Source of the DNA: Pomacea canaliculata
Taxonomy: Eukaryota > Mollusca > Gastropoda > Architaenioglossa > Ampullariidae
Assembly: GCF_003073045.1 (NCBI RefSeq)
Contig: NC_037590.1
Coordinates: 40,602,751-40,666,750 of the forward strand
DNA: 64,000 nucleotides
Direction: 5' to 3'
Part shown: positions 36,501 through 49,037 of the stretch, piece by piece
How positions within the stretch are numbered: the first letter of the stretch is position 1
Layout: each line of letters starts with the position of its first letter
The notes under the pieces: generated by a model
What the model was told of the DNA's origin: nothing
Seen by the model: only the letters and a program-made list of their open reading frames with translations
The model's database searches: none
Program-made: the position numbers and the translations under genes

Positions 36501-39500
36501 CAAGACAGCGCCATTTATGAAATGTTACACACAGTAAAAGATTATAAATAATTATATCATTAATTAATAAGAGATCCAGATTAAATGATGGATTTTTGAT
36601 GCAGCCTTTAAACTGATATAGTGTGCCAGCTGATTGGCTTAAAATATGACAGCTCATACATCCCGTCATTTTCAAGATTGTATTTCATCACAACCAAAAA
36701 AAAGTGAAAACTATTTTCAATATACCTAAAAATCTGTGACTGTATAACAAATTTTAACATGTTTACTGCTAATGTTTTAAGGGAACTTTTACATATGCAA
36801 TGCAATCCTATCATTATAGCGATATGGACTTGCTCACTGTCTGAAACACACAAACACACACACAGAGAAAAGAATGATGCTGAGGCAAATAGCAAATAAT
36901 GTGACCCTTGTACCAGTATGATCAACAGGAGCATCTGGCAGAGGAATCTGGTCCAACTGTACTCGCTCAGCATTTCTTACTTGTTCTGAAATTATATTTT
37001 GAAAACAAAATTCTAACCTTATTCATGTCAGACACCATCTACTATTCTGTCAAATTATGAGACTGTTCATTAAAATGTGGTCACATAAATAGCTATAGCA
37101 TCACAATTCCTTCAGAAAATAGCATAATTTACTTATTGCCTTAAACTGTAATAAATACTGTATTTATGCAATCTTTGCCAAATGTAACAAATTCAAGTAA
37201 TGCATAAATGTGGTCGATCAAAACTGCTAACATATTTGTATATATTACTTATCTAAAGATATAATATATGCCAAGATATGCTTGTGCGCATGAACATAAA
37301 AGTGGTTTGATAAAATGATTAGAATCTTAGACAAAATGTGAACTGATTGTCACAAAACTATTGAAGAAATTTTTACCAAAATATTGTATCAGCTTCTGCC
37401 TTGTTTTTTCATATTCTGCTTCAGCTTTTTTAAGTTCTATCGCATATTCAGGCTTTTCTTTTTCCTGAAACCAAGATGAGATAATGGACAACTGCTGACC
37501 AGTATTGCTCACAATAAGAGAAGTATAATTTTTAATCATTCTGCATTTTTTTCTTTAAATACCTTTTCACAGATAAAGAGTATCACAATAATGACAAACA
37601 AAATCTACTGTATAAATCAAAAACTAATAACAAATGGCTCTCAGCATCTTTACTATGTAAACAGATGCCTAAGTAAATATATAGTTCTGCTTTACAGTTT
37701 CTTGGTAATATGCTATCACAGAAGGCACAGTTTACTTTCAGACTGCCAAACTAAAGTGGGTAAAAGCATGATTTTTTTTTGTTTAATGTCACTGATAAGC
37801 TGTGGGTAGTTTTTCATTAGGTGCATATACTCGTATCCTTGCGTGCGTGTGAATGTGCATCTGCAAATACATGAATTTTTTTTTGGCATATCTCACATCT
37901 TGACTATGTCAGTTGTTTTTTCTCTTTCCATTAAAAAGGCAATCCTAAAATTTTCTTGGCACTTACATACAGTCTGAAGACTCGATCAAAAGTTTCCCGA
38001 AGTTTCTTCCTCTTATCTCGAAGAACTTTTTCGTTAAGTCTTGGTGGTTCAAGGGGATTGTATTCTGCAGAAAAACATTTTTATATTTCACTTAACTATA
38101 ACCTTATTTGTAAGTTAGTAAATATTGCAATTTAATATAAACTCCAAAAGCTAAGGAAAAACAAAGAAAATAATAAGCCCTACATTACTTTAAGCTTTCT
38201 TTTTAAGCTATGCATGACTTGACTTACAAGTAAAAGATAATAAATCCCATGACCAGAAAAATTATTTTCAAGTGTAATTTGCTGTTACTATTTGAATCAC
38301 ATCATGCAGTACTTAAAATGGTTATTAAGTTGCTTCACTACTAAAATGTCAAAAGGAAATTAAAAATTATCACAAATTTTAAACAAATACCAAAGCTACA
38401 TGCATGTGTCTGATTAGTGAAATTTATTTTATAAGAATTAAGCAGTTTGTCAGTATCAACAGTTCTGCTGATAGATGTCATACAAAACTATCAGTGAAAT
38501 AAAAGTACCCATTCTGTCAATGCTTTCCATTTCCTGAAGCAATTTCAGTGGGTCTTTTCCTTTCAAAACAGCTTGTCTCACCATCATACGTTGTTTTTTG
38601 TTCTATAAAATGCAATATGCGAAAAAATTACAAATCAAATAATAACTTTAACAAAAGCAAATATAAAAACTGAGAAGTTACACTTCAATATCAGTAAAAA
38701 ACATCTTGAAAAATGCACATGTAACATCTTCCTATAAACAGCATTTTAAAAAAAACCTGTAAACCTTATAAAATATTTCACATTGATAGTATGCATTAGT
38801 GCATACGGAGTGAAAACTACTAACAAGTATATGCCTTCACTATAGTTTCATATAGCAGTTTGAATTAATATTTGACATATATGGCAGCTCTAATGATATC
38901 TCTGAACAAAAGATATTTACAAAAGATAAATGGTGGACAGAGAAAAGTACTCAAAATCACCTTATGATAATGTGCCTACTAATTACCAAGTGCTGAAATC
39001 CTACTCTGCAAACACTTTAAATAATACAAGTTCCAATTTAAATTTATTTTATTATAATGCTCAGCAAGCAGCACCAATAATTATATTTACATAAAAGGAA
39101 TATGCAAAAACCACCAACCTTTTTCAATTCTCTTTTTCTAGCCTCCTTCCCTGAAAATGGTATTACAGATTATGATATTGGCATACACTAAAACATACAT
39201 GTAGGTGGGAAATTGGTGTTTTACCCCAAACCAGCAATTAAGGCTATATCACACCAAGGCAGCCTGCCCTGTGAACAGATGTCAAATGCTGAGAAAGAAC
39301 AGCGTGCCCTTTGTCACTCTGATTCTCTTACCACCTTTAAATCCAAACTTAAGATGCATTTTTTCAGAACGACTTCACTGTGACCCTGAGCGTGCATATA
39401 GTGTCTCTATTTTACTATGTGTATGAGTAGTATCTGAAGCAGAAGTGAAAGGTCTGTTATACGAGAATATGGGTGCATGGTTGTTTATAATTTAGTCTAA

Positions 39501-40038
39501 ATATGATTTGTGTAAAGTGCTCTAAGCAAAAAAAATTGGAAAGGAACTATATAAATCATCATTATTATTGCATCACTCTTCCCCCCAACTTGTAAGGGGG
39601 AAAAACAGAAAAGGGCTGAAAGAAGAAAAAAAGGTGTAGAGTGAATGAGGGAGAAACAAAGATGGAGAGGAGAAGAGGATTGATAAAGTTTCTCTGACAC
39701 TAGTGATAGCTGATGAGTCTAAAAGTGCTAATAAATATTACAAATTGTTTTGCATAAGGGTTTATCAAGACAGAAGCTATGGTCAAATGCAACAAAGTTT
39801 TTTAACATTAAAAAACAAAATTTCTGCAAGACAAGAATTTTTGCAGTGTTGTAAAAGCACACAGCATAACATTCAAAAATGAAGAAAATTACGGAAAGCA
39901 TTCGTTAGTAACACACACACAAATCAAATGGGTAGCCGACTCTTACGTTGCAATAAAGAATTTATGAAACTTACGGAACTGGTCGGTGGGATTCATATAC
40001 TTCCCACTTTTCGTGGTATTAATAGATCTCCTTCCCAT
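30587..40038 (-). CDS. WBP11: WW domain-binding protein 11 (WBP11/SNP70/Npw38BP), spliceosome-associated (14 coding exons, 594 aa)
   Basis: Coding exons on the minus strand: 40038-39975, 39150-39119, 38602-38509, 38064-37967, 37464-37377, 36985-36914, 36490-36388, 35794-35670, 34954-34856, 34516-34299, 33646-33454, 33304-33122, 32713-32423, 30711-30587; 1785 nt, all junctions GT-AG and in phase. The N-terminus MGRRSINTTKSGKYMNPTDQ and the following lysine/arginine-rich helix are diagnostic. KVRKIRF contains a PP1-docking R/K-V/I-x-F motif. The tail carries many PPGPPPG/PPPGLPP repeats that bind WW domains of PQBP1-type partners, and ends DDAYEQFMKEMAGLI, the conserved C-terminal signature. 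The protein acts in the nucleus in pre-mRNA splicing. Human WBP11 is 641 aa, so this is near full length. The proline-rich part is spread over exons 11-13, each beginning or ending in GPPPG. Confidence 0.95.
30845..32095 (-). mobile_element. Decayed RTE-like LINE (endonuclease and reverse transcriptase fragments) in the last WBP11 intron
   Basis: Minus strand, 32.09 to 30.85 kb: an endonuclease part (DYQQLGGMVDKFDPSETN, GLRFLEFCTVINS, NTLHPYKKSRTE, then RTYPSTDRGSNLDFILTSLK, equivalent to the 'GADxGSDHxLVxxxxxLKLK' end of the AP-endonuclease fold). Then an RT part follows: NYRTSLISHPNKVMLKIIQN with ISSIARELLAEIRTG, and HHQQDPCHNFPDFKK in another frame. Many stops and frameshifts and missing middle parts show an old copy. 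It lies within intron 30712-32422, same orientation as WBP11. It appears to belong to the same broad LINE group as the fragment at 5.7-6.1 kb. Confidence 0.7.
31277..31306. repeat. (TTTG)n microsatellite
   Basis: Seven tandem TTTG units inside the LINE remnant. Confidence 0.85.
39203..39308 (-). mobile_element. SINE fragment (3' domain only)
   Basis: The reverse complement reads AACAGCACGCTGTTC-like, then CAGGGCAGGCTGCCTTGGTG and GGTAAAACACCAATTTCCC, matching the family body at 7612-7804. The tRNA-like head is absent. It lies in the first intron of WBP11 and abuts a LINE tail at 39309. Confidence 0.6.
39309..39575 (+). mobile_element. CR1/L2-like LINE 3' terminus
   Basis: LTTFKSKLKMHFFRT matches the 'SLxxFKxxLKTxLF' end of CR1-like reverse transcriptases. 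It is followed by a roughly 180-bp 3' UTR ending TGTAAAGTGCTCTAAGC...GGAAAGGAACTATATAAATC(ATCATTATTATT), the hallmark terminus of this group. It is antisense to WBP11. Confidence 0.65.
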
Positions 40039-40084
40039 CTTGAAATAATTATGCCTTCAACGTTCGTAAATGTTAACTTATCGA

Positions 40085-40125
40085 AAGTCACAGCACTATA
40101 GCCACCATATTAGTCACGTGACTTC
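40085..40125 (-). promoter_or_regulatory. WBP11 proximal promoter elements
   Basis: About 75-85 bp upstream of the WBP11 ATG lies the perfect palindrome GTCACGTGAC (40113-40122), an E-box of the extended type bound by USF/TFE-class factors. Next to it is GCCACCATATT (40101-40111), which on the minus strand reads AATATGGTGGC, close to a YY1 site. Both are frequent at TATA-less housekeeping promoters. Confidence 0.5.
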
Positions 40126-42768
40126 AGTCTACGGCACCAATAAACCTTTTTTTTTTAATTTAAAGCAAGGAGACTATAAGATTTTATTGATAAAATGATA
40201 TTAAGCTGTGTAGTGAAATGCTATGAAAATTTAAGTGAAATATATGCGAACATTAAAAGTTGCGACAATGTCTAAGCGTAAGAGTGCTCTACCCTTAGCG
40301 CCAGAACGACTGCCACATTTATTTAGATTCCATTAGTTGTGTGTTTCAGCTAATTTTCACAGTTCTAGTTGTACAGTTTGTTTGTAAGACCATTCATATG
40401 TGCGTTCGTGCATTTGTTGTCCTTTTATTAGTACCGCTACTTCAGTATTCGTTGTCAAAGTAATTGTCAAAACAGTTTACGTTCGTTTGGGGTTCTTTTT
40501 TGTCTTTCTTTTTAAAGAACTATTACGTACTTTTGCTGGTTTTTCACTTCTGGAAGTGTTACTTCGCCCCAAACTGTACTTGAATAAAAGTACATTTAAT
40601 TCGACGGCTGTAGGCGACGGGTGACTACTCGGTCGGCTGTTGCCAGTTTGGCGCTCGAAAATACTGGCATAATTTCCTTTAAAATTCAAGTTTTAATGTA
40701 GAAAAAATTACAAATTAAATGCTAACTGCATGTTATCCAGTTTCAGGGGAGTATTTCTGCTGGCATCTTTACTTGCTAATTCAGCATACAGTTACTATCA
40801 TCACAGTACAAAGTTGTGTGTGCGTGTGGGACAGTGCCAGAGTAATATATGATAATACCCATGCACTCCTCCAGCAGCAGCATGACATTTCTCGCCATCA
40901 GTTTGTAAGGTTACCATTCTCTCTGAAGGGATGGAGTATCTGGAGGCACTTTATTATTCAACTGTTCAAAATATTTCATGCTTATATTGACACTGGGTCC
41001 TATTTAAGGAGTAACAAGGAATAATCAACAACATATTGACATTGATATAAAGATATTCTTCTCACCACAAACTAACATCCACAGAAATTTTGAAGGAAAA
41101 GTATTTCTTTAAAGTTGTAATACTAAGAAATGCAAATTTTATTTTTCACAAAGAGTTGAAACGAATTGGAACTCACTTCCAAGTAACATAAAATTTGCAC
41201 CAAATTTAAATAGTTTTATGAACTCTGTAGGAGACACTAAAAAATTCATGCATTTGTTTTAAAGTTTTGATGAAAAATAAAGTAAGGCTGAGACCTAAAA
41301 TACATTGATGAAGTATAATTAGGGGACACAAAAAGGCCATGAGGCTTTGGTAATTGAAACCAGTCTCTACTACTACTTAATAAGAAAAGAACACTACAGT
41401 CAACTGATGAAATTGAACAAGTCCTTCCACACCAGATGATACGGACTGCAAAGAATGTTCTTCTCTGAAGATGACATTGCTTTGTTCTTTTTTTTTCCTT
41501 TTCAGTCTTAAGGTGCTTTTGGAGGATAATGTGGTCACATCCATAGAAACCATGCTTGCAAAAGACGGTACTCTAAAATAATGTACACTAGTCTTGTATC
41601 TAAACCAATTATAAATTTAATTAAAATTTCAATTCAACTCATTTTAACCACCAACATATAAAGGGATATAAGTTTGTGATTTTAACAATATGAAGTCTGA
41701 AATTTAAGAGTTAGGTTGTTTTTCAAGACTGCTTCATATTTTCCTGCTCAGTAGTATTCTTAGATAATTTAATTGCTCCGTAAAATATTATAAATTCTCC
41801 AGAATGCAGTCAGTAAAAAGACTTTATTTGATATCCACAACCTCATGCAAAAATATAGGAATGTTTTCTGGTGTCATATTAGAAGTCGTACACCCATACA
41901 ATCCCCCATCTTTACCTATATATTGAAAAATATCTCCAAAGGGAAACTGCAAATGCTCAGAAAACTAAAGCCAGGTACTACATAAACATTGATAAAGTTG
42001 CACTGTTAACTCTATATCAAGAATATAATTCCCAAAAATGAGTTGAAAAATACAATTAAAAAATTATTGTCATTAAAGTGAAGCAAACTTTTTTAAAAAG
42101 TGAGATACATGTAACTTTGTAAACATTTTTGATGGCCACATCAAGAATCTGGAACTAGGGTCTAGATGTGGCTTGAGTTTCAATTTTAATAAAATACTTT
42201 TACTAATTTTTTTAGGTCTAGATTTGTGCCAGCTGCTGATCAAGAACTGAAGTAGATTTTGTTTTAGGCATAGCATTGCCTCTCATTTGAATCATTATGC
42301 CTTGCTGCTGTTACTATCTTTCATATATCAAAGGTTAGGAGTATATCCAGACCATCCATGGTGCACTTTTATTAATAATAAGATTGACTAGGTGAACTTT
42401 TACTATTAAAACAAACTGATCAGAGCTCACAGATTGCTGCTATATGGTATATTAACAGACCTAGACCAGGGGCACAGTTGTTAGCACAAACAGTAATCTA
42501 GTTTATAAGCATCCAGCTAGCATGACTGGACAGGGCCTCTGGTCTTTGCATTAAATTTTGATAAAGCCAGTAGTCTTGCAGGAAGATACTTCAGACGGTT
42601 TTACTTGCACTTCTAAATTCAAGGACAGATGAAAGAGTTCTTGGCAATCATAAAAACTAATGAAAATCTGTTTCAGCAGTCCTATAGTGTGTACATGTAT
42701 TGACATCTCTAACAAAAAGAAATTAAGGTTTACACAAAACACGGAAACCTTACTACCAAAAAAACCCT
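40126..42768. other. Intergenic region between WBP11 and ZNF598
   Basis: No intact gene. The first 500 bp upstream of WBP11 is moderately CpG-bearing. The rest is AT-rich, with a LINE remnant at 41.06-41.26 kb. Confidence 0.45.
41060..41262 (+). mobile_element. Non-LTR reverse transcriptase C-terminal remnant
   Basis: Plus-strand TNWNSLPSNIKFAPNLNSFM ending at a TAA about 41262 fits the 'xxWNSLPxxIVxAPSxNSFK' block that closes CR1-like reverse transcriptases. It is preceded in a different frame by EKYFFKVVILRNANFIFHK. A frameshift lies between, and no further body is recognisable. Confidence 0.5.
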
Positions 42769-43590
42769 TTTATTGCATATTTTTCACATTCTTGTACAAA
42801 TTATGTTCCTATTTTATGAACTGCACGCCACCCATTTGTGAGCATGAAAGACTGAATTACTTGACCACACAAACACTGACAGCAGGAAAAGATGGGAAAT
42901 AAAATATCTTTTGTAATGCATAGACTGTCAAAAACAAATATATTACTTTTTGTGATAAAACCTATTTCATTTTCACAATGAAAAATTGTGCATGCAATAA
43001 TTGTAGGACTTATAAAGACTAGGTAACAAATGCTAAAATTATGCCAAATCTACTAATATACGAGAAAAAACCCAAGCAGGTTACTAGGTGGTATTTAAAA
43101 GGCTATGTCAGTCTATTATAGACAAACTTGGAAAATAGCTTAAGTACATAGGAAACAAAACCTAAAACGTTTTTTCTTATAACTGAAAACATGCCACATG
43201 AGAATGAACACCCATATAAAATGTATGATACAGCACACAAAGCTTTCATATCTACAGCAACTTCATAAACCACTAAGCCATTTAGACAATGCATACTCAG
43301 TACTTTTTTCATTGAAAATGCATGCTTACTAGAGCTTCTCTAGCTTACCTTACAGAACCTTTTCACTATTAATGTGGATGGAGCAAACACGCAGTTCAGA
43401 ATTCTTCTCTTAAGGTACTAGTTAATGCTATATTCAGTTTTACTATACATTCACATATAAAATGCTTGATAGAGTAGAATACATGATGTGCTGCAAGTTT
43501 TCCCTATTTTTTGTAAGAACATCTTCACAAAGTATACCTTTGAAAAAGTCTCCCCAAACATCCAGTTGTACAATTCTGCAACTCTAATGT
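42769..43590 (-). other. ZNF598 3' UTR with candidate poly(A) signal
   Basis: An AATAAA on the minus strand at 42774-42769, followed by a GT/T-rich stretch, lies about 0.82 kb past the stop. The intervening DNA is AT-rich without coding signal. Confidence 0.45.
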
Positions 43591-46500
43591 TTATGTAGCT
43601 AATGTTAACTTTGATGGAGCAGACTGAGGGACACTGGCAGATGGGTGATCACTAGCTGCAAAGCTGGGGTGAGACACCATATGCGGAGTAAAATCTTTAA
43701 CTGCGAGCAATTGGTAACAGACAGGGCATGAAAGTAAATGTGGATGGAGTCCTAGTGCCCCTGATGGGTGCTTGCATGCAAGCAACAGTTCTTGTTGCTT
43801 CAGAATGTCTGGTAAAAGAGCCACTAACTCTGGAAGAACACTACAGAAGTTTTCTTTTCCAAGCAAGTCTTGACACTGCTGAAGGTATTCCATAGCACTA
43901 ATTTGACCTGACCTGAAATCCCCTGACAATTTACGAAACTTGTCAAGATCTGTGGCCTTCAACATCTGACGAATCTGCATGACAAGCTCACTGTTACGTT
44001 CAGCAATGTCAACTGGAGGCACAAACAGATGCATATTAAGCTTAACAGACATTGGAATACAAGCAGAACTACTACCTAATGATGACGCCAGACCTGGAGG
44101 AGCACGAGCCTGTGAAAGTGGTTTTTTGAGACCTGGGGGAGGCTTTGTAACTTTCTGCGTTTTTATAAACCCTGGCGGAGGGTCCGTTTTCTTGGAAATG
44201 GACTGTAAAGATGGAAAGTCATCATCTACAAAAATTTCTGGACTAGAAAATATCTCTTGGTTTTCTTTATCTTCCAAAACATTCAAGTTCTCAACAGCTA
44301 TGGGGACCATCGGTGCTTCTGCTGATGTGAAATTACTTTCTTCGGGTTGCCAAGGGACTGAATTAGAAATATTATTATTTTGCTTCACATTTACTACTAA
44401 CTTCTGCTGAGGACTGCTTTCACATTCTATGGTGCTATGCAACGTCTCTTCTAAAACCTGATCTGAAACCGCGACTTGTACATCTACTGTGAGAGTATCT
44501 GCTTTTACCGTGAAAGCATCTGCTTTAACACCATTTTCAACTACACTTTCACCTGTATCACCTTTGGCTTTCTGCTTTTTCTTTTTTTTCTTTGACTTTG
44601 AATCAGGACTACCACAGTCTTTTGTACCATTTATTTGTTTTTTGGGCAATGGCAAAGTCGAGCTTAAGGACATATTAGGTTTCTTTTTATCATCCATTTG
44701 TAACTTGTCTTCTCCCCACACAGCAGTGACAGTCTTAAGTGTAGGTACACCTCCTAGTAAGGGAAACTCGCGGTCATCACCTAAACCTTTGCTAAAGGAG
44801 GCAGATAGGGCTCTAAAGCCAGAGTTTTCACTTGGTTGCTTGAACGATGCCCTTGTAGATGCTGCCTTCTTTGAAGCATTTTTTTCATTTCCATCTTTTT
44901 GAGTTTTGGACCAGGCACCTAAGTTGACAAAATGAGGTCCATTTATCACTGATTTTTCTTTCCTCTCAACTCCAAGTGTCGGAAATTCCTCTCCTGAAGA
45001 AAACAAAGGTGCAGACCATTTTTGACCTGACCCATTTTTTGTAAAAGATGCCTGTTTGTTTGCAACAGGTCGTGCTTCTCTTAACCTACTGGGCTGTGTA
45101 GGCTCTGCAGACCCTGTGACAGTGGCAGCTACATGGGAAAAATTAACAGCTGCATTGGAAGCAACACGTGGAGTGGGTTTCTTCTGCACTGGATGAGTAG
45201 GCACAGAAGCAAGTGCTCCAACTGGTGGTGAATGCTTTTGTGCCAAAAGAGATGGGAAATCCTCTTGGGGATCTGCTCGTTCTTTAATTGGGGGCTGGTA
45301 CACAGGAACTGGTGGTGTGTTTGAAAGGGATGGAAAATCCTCTTCTAAAATGGGCATGCGTGGTGTTTGAACACTGTTATTACCAAGACTGCTTTCTTTT
45401 GATGCTTGCTTGTTATCTGGTCTTTCCCGAACATCATGATGCATTTCAGCCCTGTGGTAAACAAATTAAAAAAAAAAAAGTTTCTACAAAAGCGAAGCTC
45501 ATGCACCGAGAAGTACTTCTGAAAATCCAACTAAGTGCAAAATTGTTTTGAAATTATTGCCTTACATGTAAGTTATCAACATCATTCCCTCCCATTTAAA
45601 AAATATGTCTTCAAAACTATTGGAATTAAGTTATTACATCTGCCATATACAAAAGAAATTAAAGTCCATACACTGTAGATATGGCAATGCAGGCACAGGC
45701 TTGGGATCAGTGTCCAAGGCCCTTACTTTTACACACTGATGATTACTTCTTCTGTGGTTTAAACTTGTTTGATGGGACTGTACGGCTTGCTGCCTCCCTG
45801 TTCACACATAGGTATAAAGAAAAAGATTTCTGCAAAATCTTTTCTCTTGTATATCTTACCTTTTGTAACCAGCACCATGCCTCTGAGTCCTTCCACTTGA
45901 CGCACTGACTTCTTCAAAGTCCTCTGAGGTAATCATACCTAAAATGTAAAGGTACATGGTTATATATCTTGCTTTAAGTGTGGTAATTCTGGTGACTTCT
46001 GTTGCAAGAGAATAGAAACAGATAGCATGTTTTTACAGAACATAAATCCTTAAACTATTTTCTGTTGATGATTTCAAACAAATCATACACAATCATGGCA
46101 TCAAACCAAGAGCACTGCAATCCCATGTGTGAGACATTATCTAGACATTTATTTCAAACATGCTAATATAGCAGACCATACATAATCGTCATGCTTTAGA
46201 ACAAAACTTGGCAAAAGTAAGCCTTCTTCTTTTCTCTGACACCTCTCATCTGCCTCGGAAATTATGGGAAAACAAAAAATAGTTTAAGTATTCTACATCA
46301 AGACACGTTGGAAAAAGAGACCTTACTGTTATCACGTCCTCGCCTTCGTGGCGCAACCTGGAAATGAAGGTCAATGGTGCGCAGTTCTTTGGCTTCGGCC
46401 TTAGACCTTTTCCCCATGTGGTCTGATGTCTTATGTGCTTTTAAATCAATCTCACTATTGAAAGCATGAGTGAAACGAGCATCTGGGCTGGCGCACACAC

Positions 46501-48680
46501 CCTCTTCACACAAAAAGTGCTTGGCACGGAAGTGGGCTTTCAGATCTTCATAGTCACTAAAAATAAAGCAGCATAAGAGAACAACTGTTTATGCTATATA
46601 AAATTATAAGAATGTGGAAGAAAAAAATAAAGCAAGCCTCCTGAAAACTTAGCAATCAATTCAGCGTAGCTAAAAGATCATGCAGATCCATATTAATGCT
46701 AATTTCAAATGATAGGTCATAAAATGGAAGCTGCAAGTGCAGTATGATGACCAGGAAAATACAGTGAAATAAGTGAAAAGACAGTCTGAAACAGTAAATG
46801 AATACCAAGCACACAGAAAGAAACCTGACTAAAAAGTATTAAATATCATACTTGTAATACTCATTGCTGTTCAAAGCATCACAGAACTGACAATAGAAAT
46901 GATCCTTTCTCAAATGACGAAGCAATTCATCGCTGTCCATGTAACGGTCATCACAGAAACGACAAAGAGGATGACCCCGATAGGAAGTGTTGTCAGCATC
47001 TCCTGACCGCCGATGCGTTGCTAGGTCTTTACGGCTATAAAACTTGCGTTCAAATGGAAAAATCTGTGAAATAAGCATCAACCATTAGTACTCAAAAATA
47101 TATTCCTCATAGCTCCCCCCTATATAATAATAATAAAAAAAAAAACCAAACAAACGAAAGATATTTTAAGAATACGTAAAACTGACGGATAATAAAGCTA
47201 TCAAGATAATGTAATCTAAATATACTTATCTATATATAGGAAGAAAATCTAAAAATCCATTAAGCTGTTTCTTTCAAAATAAAAACCTACTTCATCTCCC
47301 ATAAAGTTAAAAGGAGATGAGTCTAGACATACCTTCAAATGACTCACACAGAGATCACATGCAAACACACTATGTGATCGCTTCATATGGGTCTCTAGTT
47401 GGTGAAAGGTGTCAAAGAGAGGACTTTTATCACATACACGACAACAGTTCTCCAACAAAATATCATAAGCCTCCTCAACATCTTCATTCTCAAAGAGAAT
47501 CTTGAACTGGCGATTTGGTATACACTGCCTTCGATCAACACTTTCATATTTTTTCTTCTCTGTAAGAAACACAACCTGAAAAATATTTTTAAAAAATACA
47601 TTATGCCAATGAAACAAAGGTTTGTTATCACATCAAATAATGCAGCAATCTCACCACAACACCTGATGTACAAAAGAAATGCCTAAGTTAGGGTTACCAA
47701 TCATATATTTCTAATGCACTGTTTCACTTTAATCATTCTTACTTTTCTTTCTTTACAGTTGTATTTTCTGTTTGCCAAATAATAAACTGAAAATCAACTA
47801 AGACACATTTACGTGCATTTTTATACAAGTGTTTCCTCAGCATTTTGCTATGCTACTGCTAGCATTATATTAAATCTAAATTCTTCTCATACCTATAAAT
47901 CCATGTTGTCTATTTCTTCAGTCTTTTCTTTTTTTTTTTTTTTTTATTAATTTCACTTATTTTCTATTTCCAAAGCCTGACATTGACTGGCATCAAGATT
48001 TACTGACCAGATAATGCAACTCATCCTTCATGTTAGCAATATTACTAGATTTGAAAGGAAATTAATTTGCTTTTAGATATGGCTTTACCAGGAAAATTAT
48101 GCTCAAGAATGACTATGAGCATGCATTCCAGAGAACAGATTGTAAAGCAATTTTGGGTGCTTCCAAGAGAGCATTTCTAAGTGACATGTCTTGTCTACAA
48201 GAACGACCTTCTCTATAGAGTGACGACAAAAGATAAAGAAATGAGGACAACGGTTCAACAGCTGCACACGACAATCTTTTTATCCCTACTTAGAACTGTT
48301 GAACTGCCACAATTAAAAATAAAGTAAAACTGCATAAAATGATCACGATTTCATTAGCTTATCATGTGACTATTTGACTAACATGCATATAGTAAACTCT
48401 TTTCCCTCCCAATCAGTTTTCCATTCTGAACTGTAAAATACTTTTTTTAAAAACGACTGCTGCCACAACTTAGAAATGAAATATTTAAATTAGTTATTAC
48501 TTGTGGTAAATCGCCTCGACAAATGGGGCAATACATCTGACCGCAAAGAACTCGCATGCGTGTTGAACACCTGTAACAGATTGGATGGTCGCAAACTCCG
48601 ATGGCATAAATGTCCATCCTGTCGTGGCAGACGGAACACATTGAGTCTCCTACACTTTCTGTTCTTTCCCGGCGCGACAT
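43591..48680 (-). CDS. ZNF598: E3 ubiquitin-protein ligase ZNF598, sensor of collided ribosomes (6 coding exons, 934 aa)
   Basis: Coding exons on the minus strand: 48680-48501, 47575-47333, 47063-46852, 46556-46327, 45938-45860, 45451-43591; 2805 nt, in phase. The N-terminal RING is at residues about 15-54: C15xxC18, C30-DH32-xxC35xxC38, C51xxC54, with the ZNF598-typical GVCDHPICYRCSTRMRVLCGQ. C2H2 fingers follow in exons 2-4 (CRVCDKSPLFDTFHQLETHMKRSH; CRFCDDRYMDSDELLRHLRKDH; CQFCDALNSNEYYNDYEDLKAHFRAKH). Exon 6 encodes a long disordered region with a KKKKKK block, PPPGF/PPPGL/APPGL motifs at about 739-770 that suit the GYF domain of GIGYF1/2, a conserved C-terminal helical segment, and a last CxxC finger (CPVCYQLLAVKDFTPHMVSH). 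ZNF598 ubiquitinates 40S proteins eS10 and uS10 on stalled collided ribosomes and represses their mRNAs through GIGYF2-4EHP. Human ZNF598 is 904 aa. The ATG used matches the conserved MSRRER-like start. Confidence 0.95.
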
Positions 48681-49037
48681 TTTCAAAGAAAAGTTGCTAT
48701 TCATGTACAAACAGTATTAACAGCACAGTGAAAATTCACTATCATATAACACCGCTCGAGGTAATCACGTCAACCAAAGACCTCGGCCATTTTATAGTAG
48801 TCGGTGTTTCCGGTTAATGGTGCAATAACTTCACTGGGTCTATTCTAAATTTAGCATTGAAGCTTAAAAAATTTCAAACTGACTTCTGTACGATCACATT
48901 TTAAATACTATGGTATATTTCAGGCTCTTTTATTGTTCTTAATATTCTTTTTTCTTTTTATTACATTTCGTAAATTCAGTGCGAGTCGTGTGTGACGTCA
49001 CAGTCATATTCGCATAGTCAATGACTGTTTCTGCATC
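48681..49037. promoter_or_regulatory. Short bidirectional promoter between ZNF598 and the synaptogyrin gene
   Basis: The two start codons are only 358 bp apart and point outward. A perfect CRE palindrome TGACGTCA is at 48993-49000, about 38 bp before the synaptogyrin ATG. CGGCCATTTT (near 48783), a YY1-like site, is about 100 bp before the ZNF598 ATG. No TATA box sits at a sensible distance from either gene, as is usual for divergent housekeeping pairs. Confidence 0.6.

Noticed and set aside
43979..44902. Plus-strand frames of 143 and 137 codons
   Set aside because: Antisense shadows of the large ZNF598 last exon.
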